Of a stretch of DNA of 64,000 nt, positions 9,076 to 17,450 are shown piece by piece. Origin of the DNA: Rhizobium sp. BK418 (lineage in GTDB: Bacteria > Pseudomonadota > Alphaproteobacteria > Rhizobiales > Rhizobiaceae); assembly GCF_004341105.1 (NCBI RefSeq), contig NZ_SLZK01000002.1, forward strand, positions 676,310-740,309. Direction: 5' to 3'. How positions within the stretch are numbered: the first letter of the stretch is position 1; every line of letters starts with the position of its first letter. A program made the translations under genes and the position numbers. The notes below the pieces were generated by a model. The model was not told the origin of the DNA. It searched no databases and saw only the letters and a list, made by a program, of their open reading frames with translations.

Positions 9076-9708
9076 TCAGGCCAGCGCAATTTCCAATGTC
9101 ATATCGGCAGGACGGCGGTTTTCGAGAATCAGGCGGCCGTTCGGCAGGTCGTTGCCATAGACCTTGGCGCTCGCTTCTTCCTCGGTCAGCTTATAGCCGC
9201 GCCAACGATCCCAGAGACGCTCTTCCAGCACTTCCATAGGTGGGGCGAGCATGATCGTGTAATCGAAGATGCCGTCGAGCTCGGCCCATTTTCCCTGTGT
9301 GAAAAGCAGATAATTACCTTCGATGACGATGAAGCGGTCTTGGGGATCGATCGGCCGGGCCGAGGCGATGGCAAGCTCGCGTGCACGATCGAAGACGGGA
9401 ACAAGGACTTCCTGATCAGCGAGGCGCACAGCCTTGATGATATCGAGAAAGCCGCGCACGTCGAACGTTTCCGGAATGCCCTTGCGGGCCAGCAGACCGC
9501 GCTCGATGAGAACCGCATTGTCCATATGGAAGCCGTCCATGGGCAAGACGGCTGCGCTCTCGCCCATCGCCTTCAGGGCGCTCACGACATTCTCAGCCAT
9601 AGTGGATTTGCCGGCGCCGGGCGGGCCGGCGATCGCGATCAGAAAGCGGCTGGAATTGCCGGCGCGGTCCAAAACCTCGCCGACAATGTCGTCAATTCTT
9701 GCACTCAT
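9076..9708 (-). CDS. frcK: FrcK-like P-loop kinase of the fructose ABC operon
   Basis: A 210-residue cytosolic nucleoside/uridine-kinase-like P-loop protein: Walker A GPPGAGKST at 28-36, substrate loop MDGFHMDNAVL near 57-67, and a DRWRGYKLTEEEA lid region. The gene order binding protein-permease-ATPase-kinase matches the frcBCAK operon known in Sinorhizobium meliloti, where the role of FrcK is unsettled. The start overlaps the frcA stop by 4 bases, so the genes are coupled. It may phosphorylate a sugar or an unidentified metabolite. Confidence 0.85.
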   Translation of the reverse strand: MSARIDDIVGEVLDRAGNSSRFLIAIAGPPGAGKSTMAENVVSALKAMGESAAVLPMDGFHMDNAVLIERGLLARKGIPETFDVRGFLDIIKAVRLADQEVLVPVFDRARELAIASARPIDPQDRFIVIEGNYLLFTQGKWAELDGIFDYTIMLAPPMEVLEERLWDRWRGYKLTEEEASAKVYGNDLPNGRLILENRRPADMTLEIALA

Positions 9709-10487
9709 GCAGCAACGGGCTCCGCAGGGGCTGCTTTGGCGCCGGTCATGAAGGCGACGGCGTCGGACATTGTGTATTCCTTGGGATTGATGACCGTCAA
9801 GCGGCGCCCAAGGCGGTGGATATGGATGCGATCGGCCACCTCGAAGACATGCGGCATGTTGTGCGAAATGAGCACAATCGGGATGCCGCGGGCGCGCACA
9901 TCGAGGATAAGTTCCAGCACGCGGCGGCTTTCCTTGACGCCGAGAGCTGCGGTCGGCTCATCCATGATGATGACCTTTGAGCCGAATGCTGCCGCACGGG
10001 CAACGGCGACGCCTTGGCGCTGACCGCCCGATAGAGTTTCCACCGCCTGGTTGATGTTCTGGATGGTCATCAGGCCGAGTTCCGACAGCTTGTTACGCGC
10101 CTGCTTTTCCATCGCCGGCCGGTCGAGCATGCGAAACCAGGAGCCGAGCGGACCTGGTTTGCGGATCTCGCGGCCGAGGAACATGTTGTCGGCGATCGAC
10201 AGTGCCGGCGAAAGCGCAAGGTTCTGATAGACAGTCTCGATGCCCGCTTCGCGCGCTTCCATCGGCGATCTGAATTGCACTTGCTGGCCTTCCAGAGTGA
10301 TCATCCCCTCATCGGGCGTGATCGCGCCCGATATTGCCTTGATGAGCGAGGATTTGCCGGCGCCGTTGTCGCCGATGACGGCAAGGATTTCGCCCGGATA
10401 GAGGTCGAAATCGGCATTGTCGAGCGCGGTCACGCGTCCGTAACGCTTGACGAGGCCCCGAGCAGTGAGAATGGGTTCGACAGCCAT
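9705..10487 (-). CDS. frcA: Sugar (fructose) ABC transporter ATP-binding protein
   Basis: A single-domain ABC ATPase of 260 residues, unlike the duplicated 500-residue RbsA/XylG type. Walker A GDNGAGKSS at 39-47, Q-loop near YQNLALS, signature LSGGQ at 152-156, Walker B VIIMDEP at 172-178, switch His in LISHN. It powers FrcC. ATG 10487 lies 2 bases after the frcC stop. An upstream-extended frame overlapping frcC was rejected because homology starts at VEPILTARGLVKRYG. Confidence 0.93.
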   Translation of the reverse strand: MAVEPILTARGLVKRYGRVTALDNADFDLYPGEILAVIGDNGAGKSSLIKAISGAITPDEGMITLEGQQVQFRSPMEAREAGIETVYQNLALSPALSIADNMFLGREIRKPGPLGSWFRMLDRPAMEKQARNKLSELGLMTIQNINQAVETLSGGQRQGVAVARAAAFGSKVIIMDEPTAALGVKESRRVLELILDVRARGIPIVLISHNMPHVFEVADRIHIHRLGRRLTVINPKEYTMSDAVAFMTGAKAAPAEPVAA

Positions 10488-10489
10488 GA

Positions 10490-11554
10490 TTATACCGAAA
10501 CCTTTCTGATCCACTGATCGATAGCGACGGCGGCAATGATCAGCACGCCAGTCAGCAGGACTTTCCATTGCGGGTCGGCGCCGAGCATGTTGAGCCCCAT
10601 CGACACGACGCCGACGATCATGGCACCGAAAAGCGTGCCGAGAATGGAGCCGCGGCCGCCGAAGAGTGAGATTCCGCCGATCACAGTCGCGGTGATGGCC
10701 TGGAGATTGTAATCGGTGACGGCCGAAGACGGCGAGATCGAACCGTTGCGGCCGATGGAAACCCAGGCGGCGAAGGCGGCGATGACGCCCGATATCGTGT
10801 AGACGGTCAGCAATACCTTCTTGGCTTGGATACCCGAAAGCTTGGCCGCTTCAGGATCATCGCCAACCGCATAAACGTGCCGACCCCAGGCCGTGTGATT
10901 GAGGACATACCAAAGCAGCAGGACGAGCAGTACCATGGCGATAACGCCAAGGGTCAGGACTGCGCTGCCGACTTTGAAACTTGCGGCGAAGAGATGAAGC
11001 AGCGGCGCCTGTTCGTCGACATCGGTGTCGCGGATCGTCTCATTGGCGGAATAGATGAAATTCGTCGCCATGACGATATTCCAGGTGCCGAGCGTCACGA
11101 TGAACGGCGGCAACTTCATGAAGGCGACGAGGAACCCGTTCAGCAATCCGCAGGCACCACCCACAATGAGGCCGGCGACAACCGCGATCGGTGTCGGTAT
11201 GCCGTAGGTGATGGCGACATTGCCCATAATGACGGCCGAGATGACCATGATGACGCCGATCGAAAGGTCAATACCGGCGGTCAGGATCACCAGCGTCTGG
11301 GCCGCGCCGAGAATACCGACGATGGCGATCTGTTGCAGGATGAGCGTCAGCGTGTAGGACGAGAAGAAACGTCCGCCGATCGCTATTCCGAAGATCACGA
11401 TCGCAAGCACCAGCACGATCAGCGGCACGGCGGCCGGCGTCGAATGCAGAAAATGCTGCGCGCGCTTGATCAGCGAGATACTCTCGTGCTCAAACGAGGC
11501 GACGCTCTTGTCGCTGTCGTCGAGGACGCGTTCAAATTCCTGTGCTCCGGTCAT
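10490..11554 (-). CDS. frcC: Sugar (fructose) ABC transporter permease
   Basis: A 354-residue inner-membrane permease of the RbsC/AraH type with about nine hydrophobic helices beginning near residue 38. The family pattern GIDLSIGVIMVIS and the late LFGGRGSILGTLFGA motif are clear. ATG 11554 is supported by GAAGGAGG just upstream; a longer frame reaches into the frcB-frcC spacer. The cytoplasmic N-terminal about 35 residues are acidic and possibly unstructured. Partner of FrcA and FrcB. Confidence 0.93.
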   Translation of the reverse strand: MTGAQEFERVLDDSDKSVASFEHESISLIKRAQHFLHSTPAAVPLIVLVLAIVIFGIAIGGRFFSSYTLTLILQQIAIVGILGAAQTLVILTAGIDLSIGVIMVISAVIMGNVAITYGIPTPIAVVAGLIVGGACGLLNGFLVAFMKLPPFIVTLGTWNIVMATNFIYSANETIRDTDVDEQAPLLHLFAASFKVGSAVLTLGVIAMVLLVLLLWYVLNHTAWGRHVYAVGDDPEAAKLSGIQAKKVLLTVYTISGVIAAFAAWVSIGRNGSISPSSAVTDYNLQAITATVIGGISLFGGRGSILGTLFGAMIVGVVSMGLNMLGADPQWKVLLTGVLIIAAVAIDQWIRKVSV

Positions 11555-11663
11555 TGTTCCTCCTTCGCATCCGCGCGCCGAACCCACGCGGAAGCCGCCG
11601 CCGATATGTTTCCGGTCTTGCTTAGCCGGTTTGTCGGGCGACGGCGTATCGTCCGCCCAAAAC

Positions 11664-11685
11664 GGCCGGGGATCAAGCCCCGGCC
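11664..11685 (-). terminator. Hairpin between frcB and frcC (attenuator or mRNA-stability element)
   Basis: A perfect 8-bp GC stem, GGCCGGGG with CCCCGGCC, and a 6-base loop. On the minus strand it is followed by GTTTT. It lies 24 bases after the frcB stop in a 155-base spacer, the classic place for a partial terminator that keeps binding-protein mRNA more abundant than permease mRNA. Confidence 0.65.
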
Positions 11686-11709
11686 TTTCTACTGTCAATC
11701 AGGCAGGGC

Positions 11710-12729
11710 TCAGCCCCAGCACTTGGCCGTGCCTTCCTTGGTGTCGATCGACTTGAGGCCCGAGACTGGCTTGTCGGTAACGAGCGAAACGCCGGTGTCG
11801 AAGAAGGACTTGCCTTCGGTCGGCTTCGGCTTTTCACCGCTATCGGCGAACTTCTTGATCGCTTCGATACCGAGCGACGCCATCAGCAGCGGATATTGCT
11901 GTGAGGTGGCACCGATCACGCCTTCCTTGACCGACTTGACACCCGGGCAACCGCCGTCGACCGATACGATCAGCACGTTCTTTTCCATACCGACGGCCTT
12001 CAGTGCCTGATAGGCGCCGACAGCGGCCGGTTCGTTGATCGTGTGGATGACGTTGATGCCAGGATCCTTCTGCAGAAGGTTTTCCATAGCCTTGCGGCCG
12101 CCTTCCTCATTGCCGTTCGTTACGTCATGGCCGACGATGCGCTTGTCATCTTCATCGCCGATCTTGTTCGGATTCTTCGGGTCGATACCGAAGCCCATCA
12201 TGAAGCCCTGGTCACGCAGGACGTCGACCGTCGGCTGCGACGGCGTCAGGTCGAGGAAGCCAACCTTTGCGTCCTTGGCCTTGTCGCCCAGCGTTTCCTT
12301 GGCCCACTGGCCGATCAGCTTGCCGGCGAGCAGGTTGTCGGTGGCGAAGGTGGCGTCGGCGGCATCGGCCGGCTCAAGTGGCGTGTCGAGCGCAATGACC
12401 AGCAGACCGGCATCGCGAGCCTTCTTGACCGACGGGACGATGCCCTTGGTGTCGGAAGCGGTGAGCAGGATGCCCTTTGCGCCGTCGGCAATGCAGCTTT
12501 CGATCGCTGCGACCTGGCTTTCGCTGTCACCGTCGATCTTGCCGGCATAGGACTTCAGCGAAACGCCGAGTTCCTTTGCCTTGGCGGTCGCACCTTCCTT
12601 CATCTTGACGAAGAAGGGATTGGTGTCCGTCTTGGTGATCAGGCAAGCGGAAACATTTGCCGCCATTGCCGGAGCGGAAAAGGCGACGCCGAGTGCGAGC
12701 GCGCCGAAAGCGAGAACTGATTTCTTCAT
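11710..12729 (-). CDS. frcB: Sugar (fructose) ABC transporter periplasmic binding protein
   Basis: A 339-residue exported type I binding protein: signal peptide 1-22 ([20 protein letters not shown], cleavage near AMAA), then the ribose/fructose-binding fold with [38 protein letters not shown] and [17 protein letters not shown]. It captures sugar and delivers it to FrcCA. The start has GGGAGGAG at optimal spacing. The S. meliloti homologue binds fructose and, less well, ribose and mannose. First gene of frcBCAK, divergent from the ROK regulator. Confidence 0.93.
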   Translation of the reverse strand: MKKSVLAFGALALGVAFSAPAMAANVSACLITKTDTNPFFVKMKEGATAKAKELGVSLKSYAGKIDGDSESQVAAIESCIADGAKGILLTASDTKGIVPSVKKARDAGLLVIALDTPLEPADAADATFATDNLLAGKLIGQWAKETLGDKAKDAKVGFLDLTPSQPTVDVLRDQGFMMGFGIDPKNPNKIGDEDDKRIVGHDVTNGNEEGGRKAMENLLQKDPGINVIHTINEPAAVGAYQALKAVGMEKNVLIVSVDGGCPGVKSVKEGVIGATSQQYPLLMASLGIEAIKKFADSGEKPKPTEGKSFFDTGVSLVTDKPVSGLKSIDTKEGTAKCWG

Positions 12730-12889
12730 GAACTCCTCCCAGAGATTGGCCGGCCCGCCCCCAGGCGGCACCGGAATTCGTGCACGGCGAGACTTTCAGG
12801 ATGCGACGTTAGCCCCTCCCAAAGCCATCCCGTGCCTTGACGATGCCAATTAAGAGCGAAAGAAAACGGCTTGTCAATAAATAAATCCA

Positions 12890-12908
12890 ATTGAATTATT
12901 AATTCGAT
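12890..12908. promoter_or_regulatory. Candidate ROK-repressor operator between frcB and frcR
   Basis: A 13-bp AT-rich palindrome GAATTATTAATTC, extended to 19 bp (12890-12908) with one mismatched pair on each side. It lies roughly mid-way in the 232-base divergent region, 161 bases from frcB and 53 bases before the regulator start. It is embedded in a locally AT-rich stretch that stands out from the surrounding GC-rich DNA. Confidence 0.5.
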
Positions 12909-12961
12909 ATGGCATGCTGATCGAAATTAGGGCATAGGCCGTTAAACGGGAGGAGTGGCCA

Positions 12962-14209
12962 ATGTCGTCCTTGGAAGGTCCGGATTCCATGCCGGTTCCG
13001 CCACCAATTCTGAATCCATCGGGAGGTGCGAACCAGATCAGGGTGCGCGCCTATAACGAACGGCTCGTGCTGTCGCTGGTGCGTCTCTACGGCGCATTAT
13101 CGAAGGCCGATATTGCGCGCCGCAGCGGGCTTTCGGCCCAGACCGTTTCCGTCATCATGCGGGCGCTCGAGAAGGAAGGCCTGCTGTCGCGCGGCGAACC
13201 GATCCGCGGCCGCGTCGGCCAGCCATCCATTCCGATGCGGCTCAATCCGGATGCCGTCTATTCCTTCGGCGTGAAGATCGGCCGGCGAAGCGCCGACCTG
13301 GTGCTGATGGATTTCGTCGGCAAGATCCGGCTTCAGTTGCACAGGATCTATGCCTATCCCCTGCCCCACGAGATCCTGTCCTTTGTCACCCAGGGGATCA
13401 AGGAACTGGAAGGAAAGCTCGACGAGCGCGAGCGCGGCCGCATCGCCGGACTTGGTATCGCAGCACCTTTCGAGCTCTGGAACTGGGCAGACGAAGTGGG
13501 GGCGCCTGCGGGGGCCATGGAGGTCTGGCGTGACTTCGATCTCCAGGCCGAAATCGCTGAACAAGTTTCCTATCAGGTCTTCCTGCAGAACGACGCCACC
13601 AGCGCCTGCGGCGCCGAACTGGTGTTCGGCATCGGCCCCTCCTATCCGGATTTCGTCTATTTCTTCATCGGCTCTTTTATTGGCGGTGGGATCGTGCTGA
13701 ATTCATCGATCTTTTCCGGCAAGACCGGCACGGCGGGCGCGATCGGTCCACTGCCGGTGCGCGGCAAGAATGGCGAAACGCTGCAGCTTCTGGAGATCGC
13801 ATCGATCTTCGTCTTGGAAAACATGCTGCGTGAGCGCGGCATAGACCCGCAACCGCTCTGGTATTCGGCCGACGATTGGGTGGATTTCGGCGAACCGATG
13901 GAGGCCTGGATCCAGGATACGGCTAAAGCTCTGGCGCAGGCAATCGTGGCGGCCGCCTCGATCATCGACTTCAGCGCTGCCGTCATCGATGGCGGTTTTC
14001 CCGACTGGGTTCGCCGGCGTATCGTGCAGGCGACGATCTATGAGGCCGAAAAGCTCGACCTGCAGGGCGTCGTCATGCCGGATATCGTCGAAGGCGTGGT
14101 TGGTGCTCAGGCGCGTGCCATCGGAGGCGCAAGCCTGCCGATCTTCGCGCGTTATCTCACCGACCAGAATGTACTTTTCAAGGAGATCGACAATGCTGAA
14201 AGGGCTTGA
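12962..14209 (+). CDS. frcR: ROK family transcriptional regulator (FrcR-type)
   Basis: 415 residues. An N-terminal winged helix-turn-helix (about 30-85, LSKADIARRSGLSAQTVSVI) is followed by a ROK sugar-kinase-like domain (from about 100 to 390) with GLGIAAPFELW, QNDATSACGAEL and FIGGGIV. The ROK zinc-binding CXCGXXGC signature is not evident, and I see TGTAGAIGPLPV in its place. GGGAGGAG precedes ATG 12962. Divergent from frcB, so likely the fructose-responsive repressor of frcBCAK, as its S. meliloti counterpart is placed. The function is inferred from family and location. Confidence 0.85.
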   Translation: MSSLEGPDSMPVPPPILNPSGGANQIRVRAYNERLVLSLVRLYGALSKADIARRSGLSAQTVSVIMRALEKEGLLSRGEPIRGRVGQPSIPMRLNPDAVYSFGVKIGRRSADLVLMDFVGKIRLQLHRIYAYPLPHEILSFVTQGIKELEGKLDERERGRIAGLGIAAPFELWNWADEVGAPAGAMEVWRDFDLQAEIAEQVSYQVFLQNDATSACGAELVFGIGPSYPDFVYFFIGSFIGGGIVLNSSIFSGKTGTAGAIGPLPVRGKNGETLQLLEIASIFVLENMLRERGIDPQPLWYSADDWVDFGEPMEAWIQDTAKALAQAIVAAASIIDFSAAVIDGGFPDWVRRRIVQATIYEAEKLDLQGVVMPDIVEGVVGAQARAIGGASLPIFARYLTDQNVLFKEIDNAERA

Positions 14210-14669
14210 CCCGCTGCTGAGCCCCGAACTGCTGGCGACGTTGCGCGGCATGGGCCATGGCGACGAGATTGCCATCGTCGACGGCAACTATCCGGGCATC
14301 GAACATGCACGGCGGCTGATTCGGCTCGACGGGCACCATCTCATTCCAGTTCTCGATGCTGTGCTCAGCATACTGCCGATCGACGATTTTGTGGACGAGG
14401 CGATCTTCCGCTCAACCGTGAAAGCCGAGCGTGACAAGCTCGATCCGGTGCATGAGGAAATGATTGCCTGCTGCGCCAGATACGAACCGGAGCGAGAGGT
14501 CATTCCACTCGTGGGGCAGGATTTTTACGTCCGGGTGCGCGCGGCGCACGCCGTTATCCAGACCAGCGAGCCGCGGCTCTATGCCAATATCATCCTGCGG
14601 AAGGGCGTGATCTATCCTTCGGCCGCTGACGAACCAGCCAAGGCTGAAGTTGATCCCTTCGTTTACTGA
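14193..14669 (+). CDS. RbsD/FucU-type sugar mutarotase
   Basis: A 158-residue cytosolic protein of the RbsD/FucU family, which interconverts anomers or ring forms of monosaccharides. The N-terminal LSPELLATLRGMGHGDEIAI supplies the conserved catalytic His-Asp segment, and a C-terminal YANIILRKGVIY carries the conserved Tyr/Asn. ATG 14193 lies 17 bases inside the end of frcR with AAGGAG upstream, so it is cotranslated with the regulator. The context suggests it acts on the sugar imported by Frc, perhaps fructose pyranose/furanose. The exact sugar is unknown. Confidence 0.85.
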   Translation: MLKGLDPLLSPELLATLRGMGHGDEIAIVDGNYPGIEHARRLIRLDGHHLIPVLDAVLSILPIDDFVDEAIFRSTVKAERDKLDPVHEEMIACCARYEPEREVIPLVGQDFYVRVRAAHAVIQTSEPRLYANIILRKGVIYPSAADEPAKAEVDPFVY

Positions 14670-14673
14670 ATTG

Positions 14674-15711
14674 TCAGATTTCGCCCGCCGATGGTCCCCA
14701 GACATCCGTCAGGGCAAAACCGAGGGGATGCGGGTCGAAGGGGTCGAGCGCGACCTGAGACAGGCCGAAGGTGAAACCGCGGCCTGATATCGTCGGGATG
14801 ACAGCCGGCTTACCGGCGACTTCCGTCAGCGCCTGCAGGCCGACCTCGAATTCCGAGCCGATGATCGACTTCGACTTGAAGACGTCGCCAACCTTTGCCT
14901 TTCCGCGTGCGTAAAGCGTTGCAAGGTTCGCCGAGTTACCGGTGCCGCACGGCGAACGGTCGGCGCGCCCCGGCCACATGGTCGTGCAGGTGCGCACGGT
15001 GCCATCCGACTCGATATCGCGGAACATGACATAGGCCACACCGGAGATTGCCGGGATTTCCGGATGAACGACAGGCATATGGCGGTTGATGAGCTCCTTC
15101 AGGATCATGCCGGCCTGCACCAGGGCTGCGGCGTTGGCCTTCTCGATCGTCAAATTGACCTGAGCGACGTCTACAAGCGCATAGAAAATGCCGCCGTAGC
15201 AGATGTCGGTCTTGATCTTTCCCCAGTGCGGCGTGTCAATCTCGACATCCAACTCGTGAACGAAGGACGGCACCATGGTGAGCTTGACCTTCTCGCATCG
15301 ACCGTCGCGGCAAGTCGCAGTCGCCTTGACCAAGCCGGCTGCGGTTTCCAGCGTAACGATGGTCTCCGGCTCCTTCATCTCGACGATGCCGGATTCCAGG
15401 AGAGCGGTCGTGACACAGATCGAATTCGAGCCGGAGCTCGCATGCGCCTGATCGGGCTGCAGGATGATGAAGGCAGCGTCTGCATCCGGATGTTTCGGCG
15501 GCAGGAGCAGGTTGACCGAACCGATCGGCGCGCCGCGCGGCTCGAGGCAGAGGAAACGACGGAGCTCCTGGCCCTTGGGATCGGTGTTCAGCCAGTGAAG
15601 CTGGGCGGCGACCGTCTCGCCTGGGATCTTCGGCACGCCGCCGATTGCGACCTTGCCGATTTCACCTTCAGCATGAACATCCAGAAGCTGGATCGTACGC
15701 TTCCATCTCAT
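14674..15711 (-). CDS. Proline racemase superfamily enzyme (hydroxyproline epimerase or dehydratase)
   Basis: 345 residues with the DapF/proline-racemase fold. The second catalytic cysteine is intact in DRSPCGTG (Cys254). The first motif, usually MCGH, reads SSGS here, so the first catalytic residue is Ser93 rather than Cys. Ser-Cys members exist in this superfamily and have been linked to hydroxyproline epimerase and trans-3-hydroxyproline dehydratase activities; the exact reaction is not decidable here. It lies 85 bases downstream of a D-amino acid dehydrogenase gene on the same strand, as expected for hydroxyproline catabolism. Confidence 0.85.
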   Translation of the reverse strand: MRWKRTIQLLDVHAEGEIGKVAIGGVPKIPGETVAAQLHWLNTDPKGQELRRFLCLEPRGAPIGSVNLLLPPKHPDADAAFIILQPDQAHASSGSNSICVTTALLESGIVEMKEPETIVTLETAAGLVKATATCRDGRCEKVKLTMVPSFVHELDVEIDTPHWGKIKTDICYGGIFYALVDVAQVNLTIEKANAAALVQAGMILKELINRHMPVVHPEIPAISGVAYVMFRDIESDGTVRTCTTMWPGRADRSPCGTGNSANLATLYARGKAKVGDVFKSKSIIGSEFEVGLQALTEVAGKPAVIPTISGRGFTFGLSQVALDPFDPHPLGFALTDVWGPSAGEI

Positions 15712-15796
15712 CTTTCGAACTCCAGGTCAGACATGAAGCGGGATGCCGCCATCGCCGCGATTTTCCGGTCGTCGACAGGTGCCGACATGACTGCTC

Positions 15797-17047
15797 TCAA
15801 TACCTGTCGATACGGAACGGCTTAATATCGACAGGCGTTTGGACGCCCATCACCATATCCGCGATCAACCGCGCTGTCGTTGCCGAATAGGTAAGACCCA
15901 GATGGCCGTGGCCGGTGGCATAGAAGACGCCTGATATTTTCGAAGAGGGCGAGATGATCGGGATCGTATCCGGCAGTGCCGGACGGTGGCCCATCCATTC
16001 GCTGGTGTCCTGAACCTTGAGGTCTGGCAGGATGCGCTGCGCGTGGCGCACGAGCACACGCGGGCGCCGGAAATCAGGTGCGGCCGTCAGGCCGGCAAGC
16101 TCGACGTTGCCGCCGACGCGGATACCGCCTGCGGTCGGTGTCACCATGAAGGCGCGATGCGGCCAAATCACCGAATAGCGCATGGAAATACCGGGCTGCA
16201 TGATCTGCGTATGATAACCGCGCTCGGTTTCGAGCGGGATAGGCTCGCCGAGGGTCTCAGCGAGGAAACGGGTATGGACCCCGGCGGCCAGGACCACCTT
16301 ATCTGCTTCGATGCGGTTGCCGCCTTCGAGAAGGACAGAGGTCTTGCCGTCATTCTTACGCTCCACGCCCTTTACCTGGCCGGAAACAAAACCGGCACCG
16401 GCAGCCTTCGCCGCATCGGCGAGCTTCACGACCAGCTTATAGGGATCACGGATCGACTTGTTGTCCGGCAGCAGCACCGCCTTGGCGATTTTCGGCGACA
16501 GCGTCGGCTCGTAATATTGGATCGCGCCATTGCTCAGCACTTCGAATTCCATGCCATAGCGGCGCATCAGCTCGAGGTGGCCGCGGTCTGCATCGAATTC
16601 GGCCTCGGTCTCGTAGATTGCCAGGCAGCCTTCCTCGGTCATCAGGTCCCGTGCACCGATGGCATCGAGCATGGCACTGATATCGCCGAGGGCGATCTTG
16701 GAGAGACTCATACCCGCATCCTCGATTTCCCTCAGGCGTGCGGGACGGCCGGCGGCGAGGAAGCGCAGGAACCAGGGCAGGATTTTTGGCGCGTAGGACG
16801 GCCGCAGCCAGACCGGACCTTCCGGATCGATCAACCAGCGCGGCAGCTTCTTCCAGGTCGAGGGGCCGGAGCCGGCTGCGAAATCGAGCGCGATGCTCGC
16901 CATATTGCCAAAGGAAGTTCCCCTGCCTGGCTCGCCCTTGTCGATTAAAGTGACCTGAAAGCCACGCCGCTGCAGCTCGAAAGCAATCGAAGCGCCGACC
17001 ACACCGGCGCCGACAACGGCCACCGTCTTATTTGTTTCATTCGCCAT
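15797..17047 (-). CDS. FAD-dependent D-amino acid dehydrogenase (DadA-like)
   Basis: 416 residues. An N-terminal FAD-binding Rossmann motif VAVVGAGVVGASIAFELQRRG is followed by a DAO-type substrate domain and a C-terminal GHGHLGLTYSATTARLIADM that closes the FAD site. It oxidises D-amino acids to keto acids; beside the hydroxyproline-type epimerase it is likely a D-hydroxyproline dehydrogenase. The start at 17047 matches homology, though the ribosome site (GGACAAG) is weak. It leads a two-gene operon; no transporter or regulator for this pathway is next to it. Confidence 0.88.
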   Translation of the reverse strand: MANETNKTVAVVGAGVVGASIAFELQRRGFQVTLIDKGEPGRGTSFGNMASIALDFAAGSGPSTWKKLPRWLIDPEGPVWLRPSYAPKILPWFLRFLAAGRPARLREIEDAGMSLSKIALGDISAMLDAIGARDLMTEEGCLAIYETEAEFDADRGHLELMRRYGMEFEVLSNGAIQYYEPTLSPKIAKAVLLPDNKSIRDPYKLVVKLADAAKAAGAGFVSGQVKGVERKNDGKTSVLLEGGNRIEADKVVLAAGVHTRFLAETLGEPIPLETERGYHTQIMQPGISMRYSVIWPHRAFMVTPTAGGIRVGGNVELAGLTAAPDFRRPRVLVRHAQRILPDLKVQDTSEWMGHRPALPDTIPIISPSSKISGVFYATGHGHLGLTYSATTARLIADMVMGVQTPVDIKPFRIDRY

Positions 17048-17250
17048 GTCTTGTCCACCGCACGGCAGTCGATTGCCGTTCGAGATGTGATATATCACAA
17101 CGAAGCGGATGCCTATGATTTTTTAAATGCGCTTCTTGGGCGCGATATGCCCCGCGGCCATGAAGGCTTTGCGCGAAACGCCGCACCCGCCGATCATGGC
17201 ATCCCTGTCACGCCCACAGAGGGAGCGAAGGCTTAAGGAGAGATTCGATC

Positions 17251-17296
17251 CAGAAAAGAAAAGAGCCCGACGCGGGAGGAGGTGCGTCGGGCTCTT
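17251..17296 (-). terminator. Terminator hairpin of the cuckoo-like sRNA
   Basis: A 13-bp perfect stem (17261-17273 with 17284-17296) and a 10-base loop containing CCTCCTCCC, followed on the minus strand by TTCTTTTCTG. The stem-loop therefore both ends transcription and shows the third anti-SD loop. Confidence 0.9.
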
Positions 17297-17376
17297 GATC
17301 CTGACTGACAACTGGGAGGAGGAGTGTTGTCAGTCCGATGAAGGGAGCGCTGGGAGGAGGAGTGCGCTGCCTTCGT
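17251..17376 (-). ncRNA. Cuckoo-type (alpha-r14-like) sRNA with three anti-Shine-Dalgarno hairpin loops
   Basis: Read on the minus strand there are three consecutive hairpins, each presenting CCUCCUCCC in its loop. Hairpin 1 (about 17337-17377) has a 5-bp inner stem and a longer imperfect outer stem. Hairpin 2 (17303-17335) has a perfect 10-bp stem. Hairpin 3 (17261-17296) has a perfect 13-bp stem and ends in a U-rich tail. The loop sequence is complementary to ribosome binding sites. This is the hallmark of the alphaproteobacterial cuckoo RNA family (alpha-r14 in Sinorhizobium, CcsR in Rhodobacter). A possible -10 TATTAA lies at 17382-17387; I see no clear -35. The 5' end is estimated from that box. 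Confidence 0.85.
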
Positions 17377-17421
17377 CATTATTAATACCCAATTCATTTG
17401 ATGGAGAATAGCGAAATTACC

Positions 17422-17450
17422 GCAATGCAGCAATGCATTGAACGCAATGC
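17422..17450. repeat. Three GCAATGC direct repeats upstream of the sRNA
   Basis: Copies of the 7-mer GCAATGC at 17422-17428, 17430-17436 and 17444-17450 (period 8, then 14). The middle copy overlaps the palindrome CAATGCATTG (17431-17440). They lie about 45-75 bases upstream of the presumed sRNA start, where an activator could bind. Confidence 0.5.

Noticed and set aside
10826..12010. 394-codon open frame on the plus strand
   Set aside because: Antisense of frcC and frcB, and spans their spacer; composition of a shadow frame.
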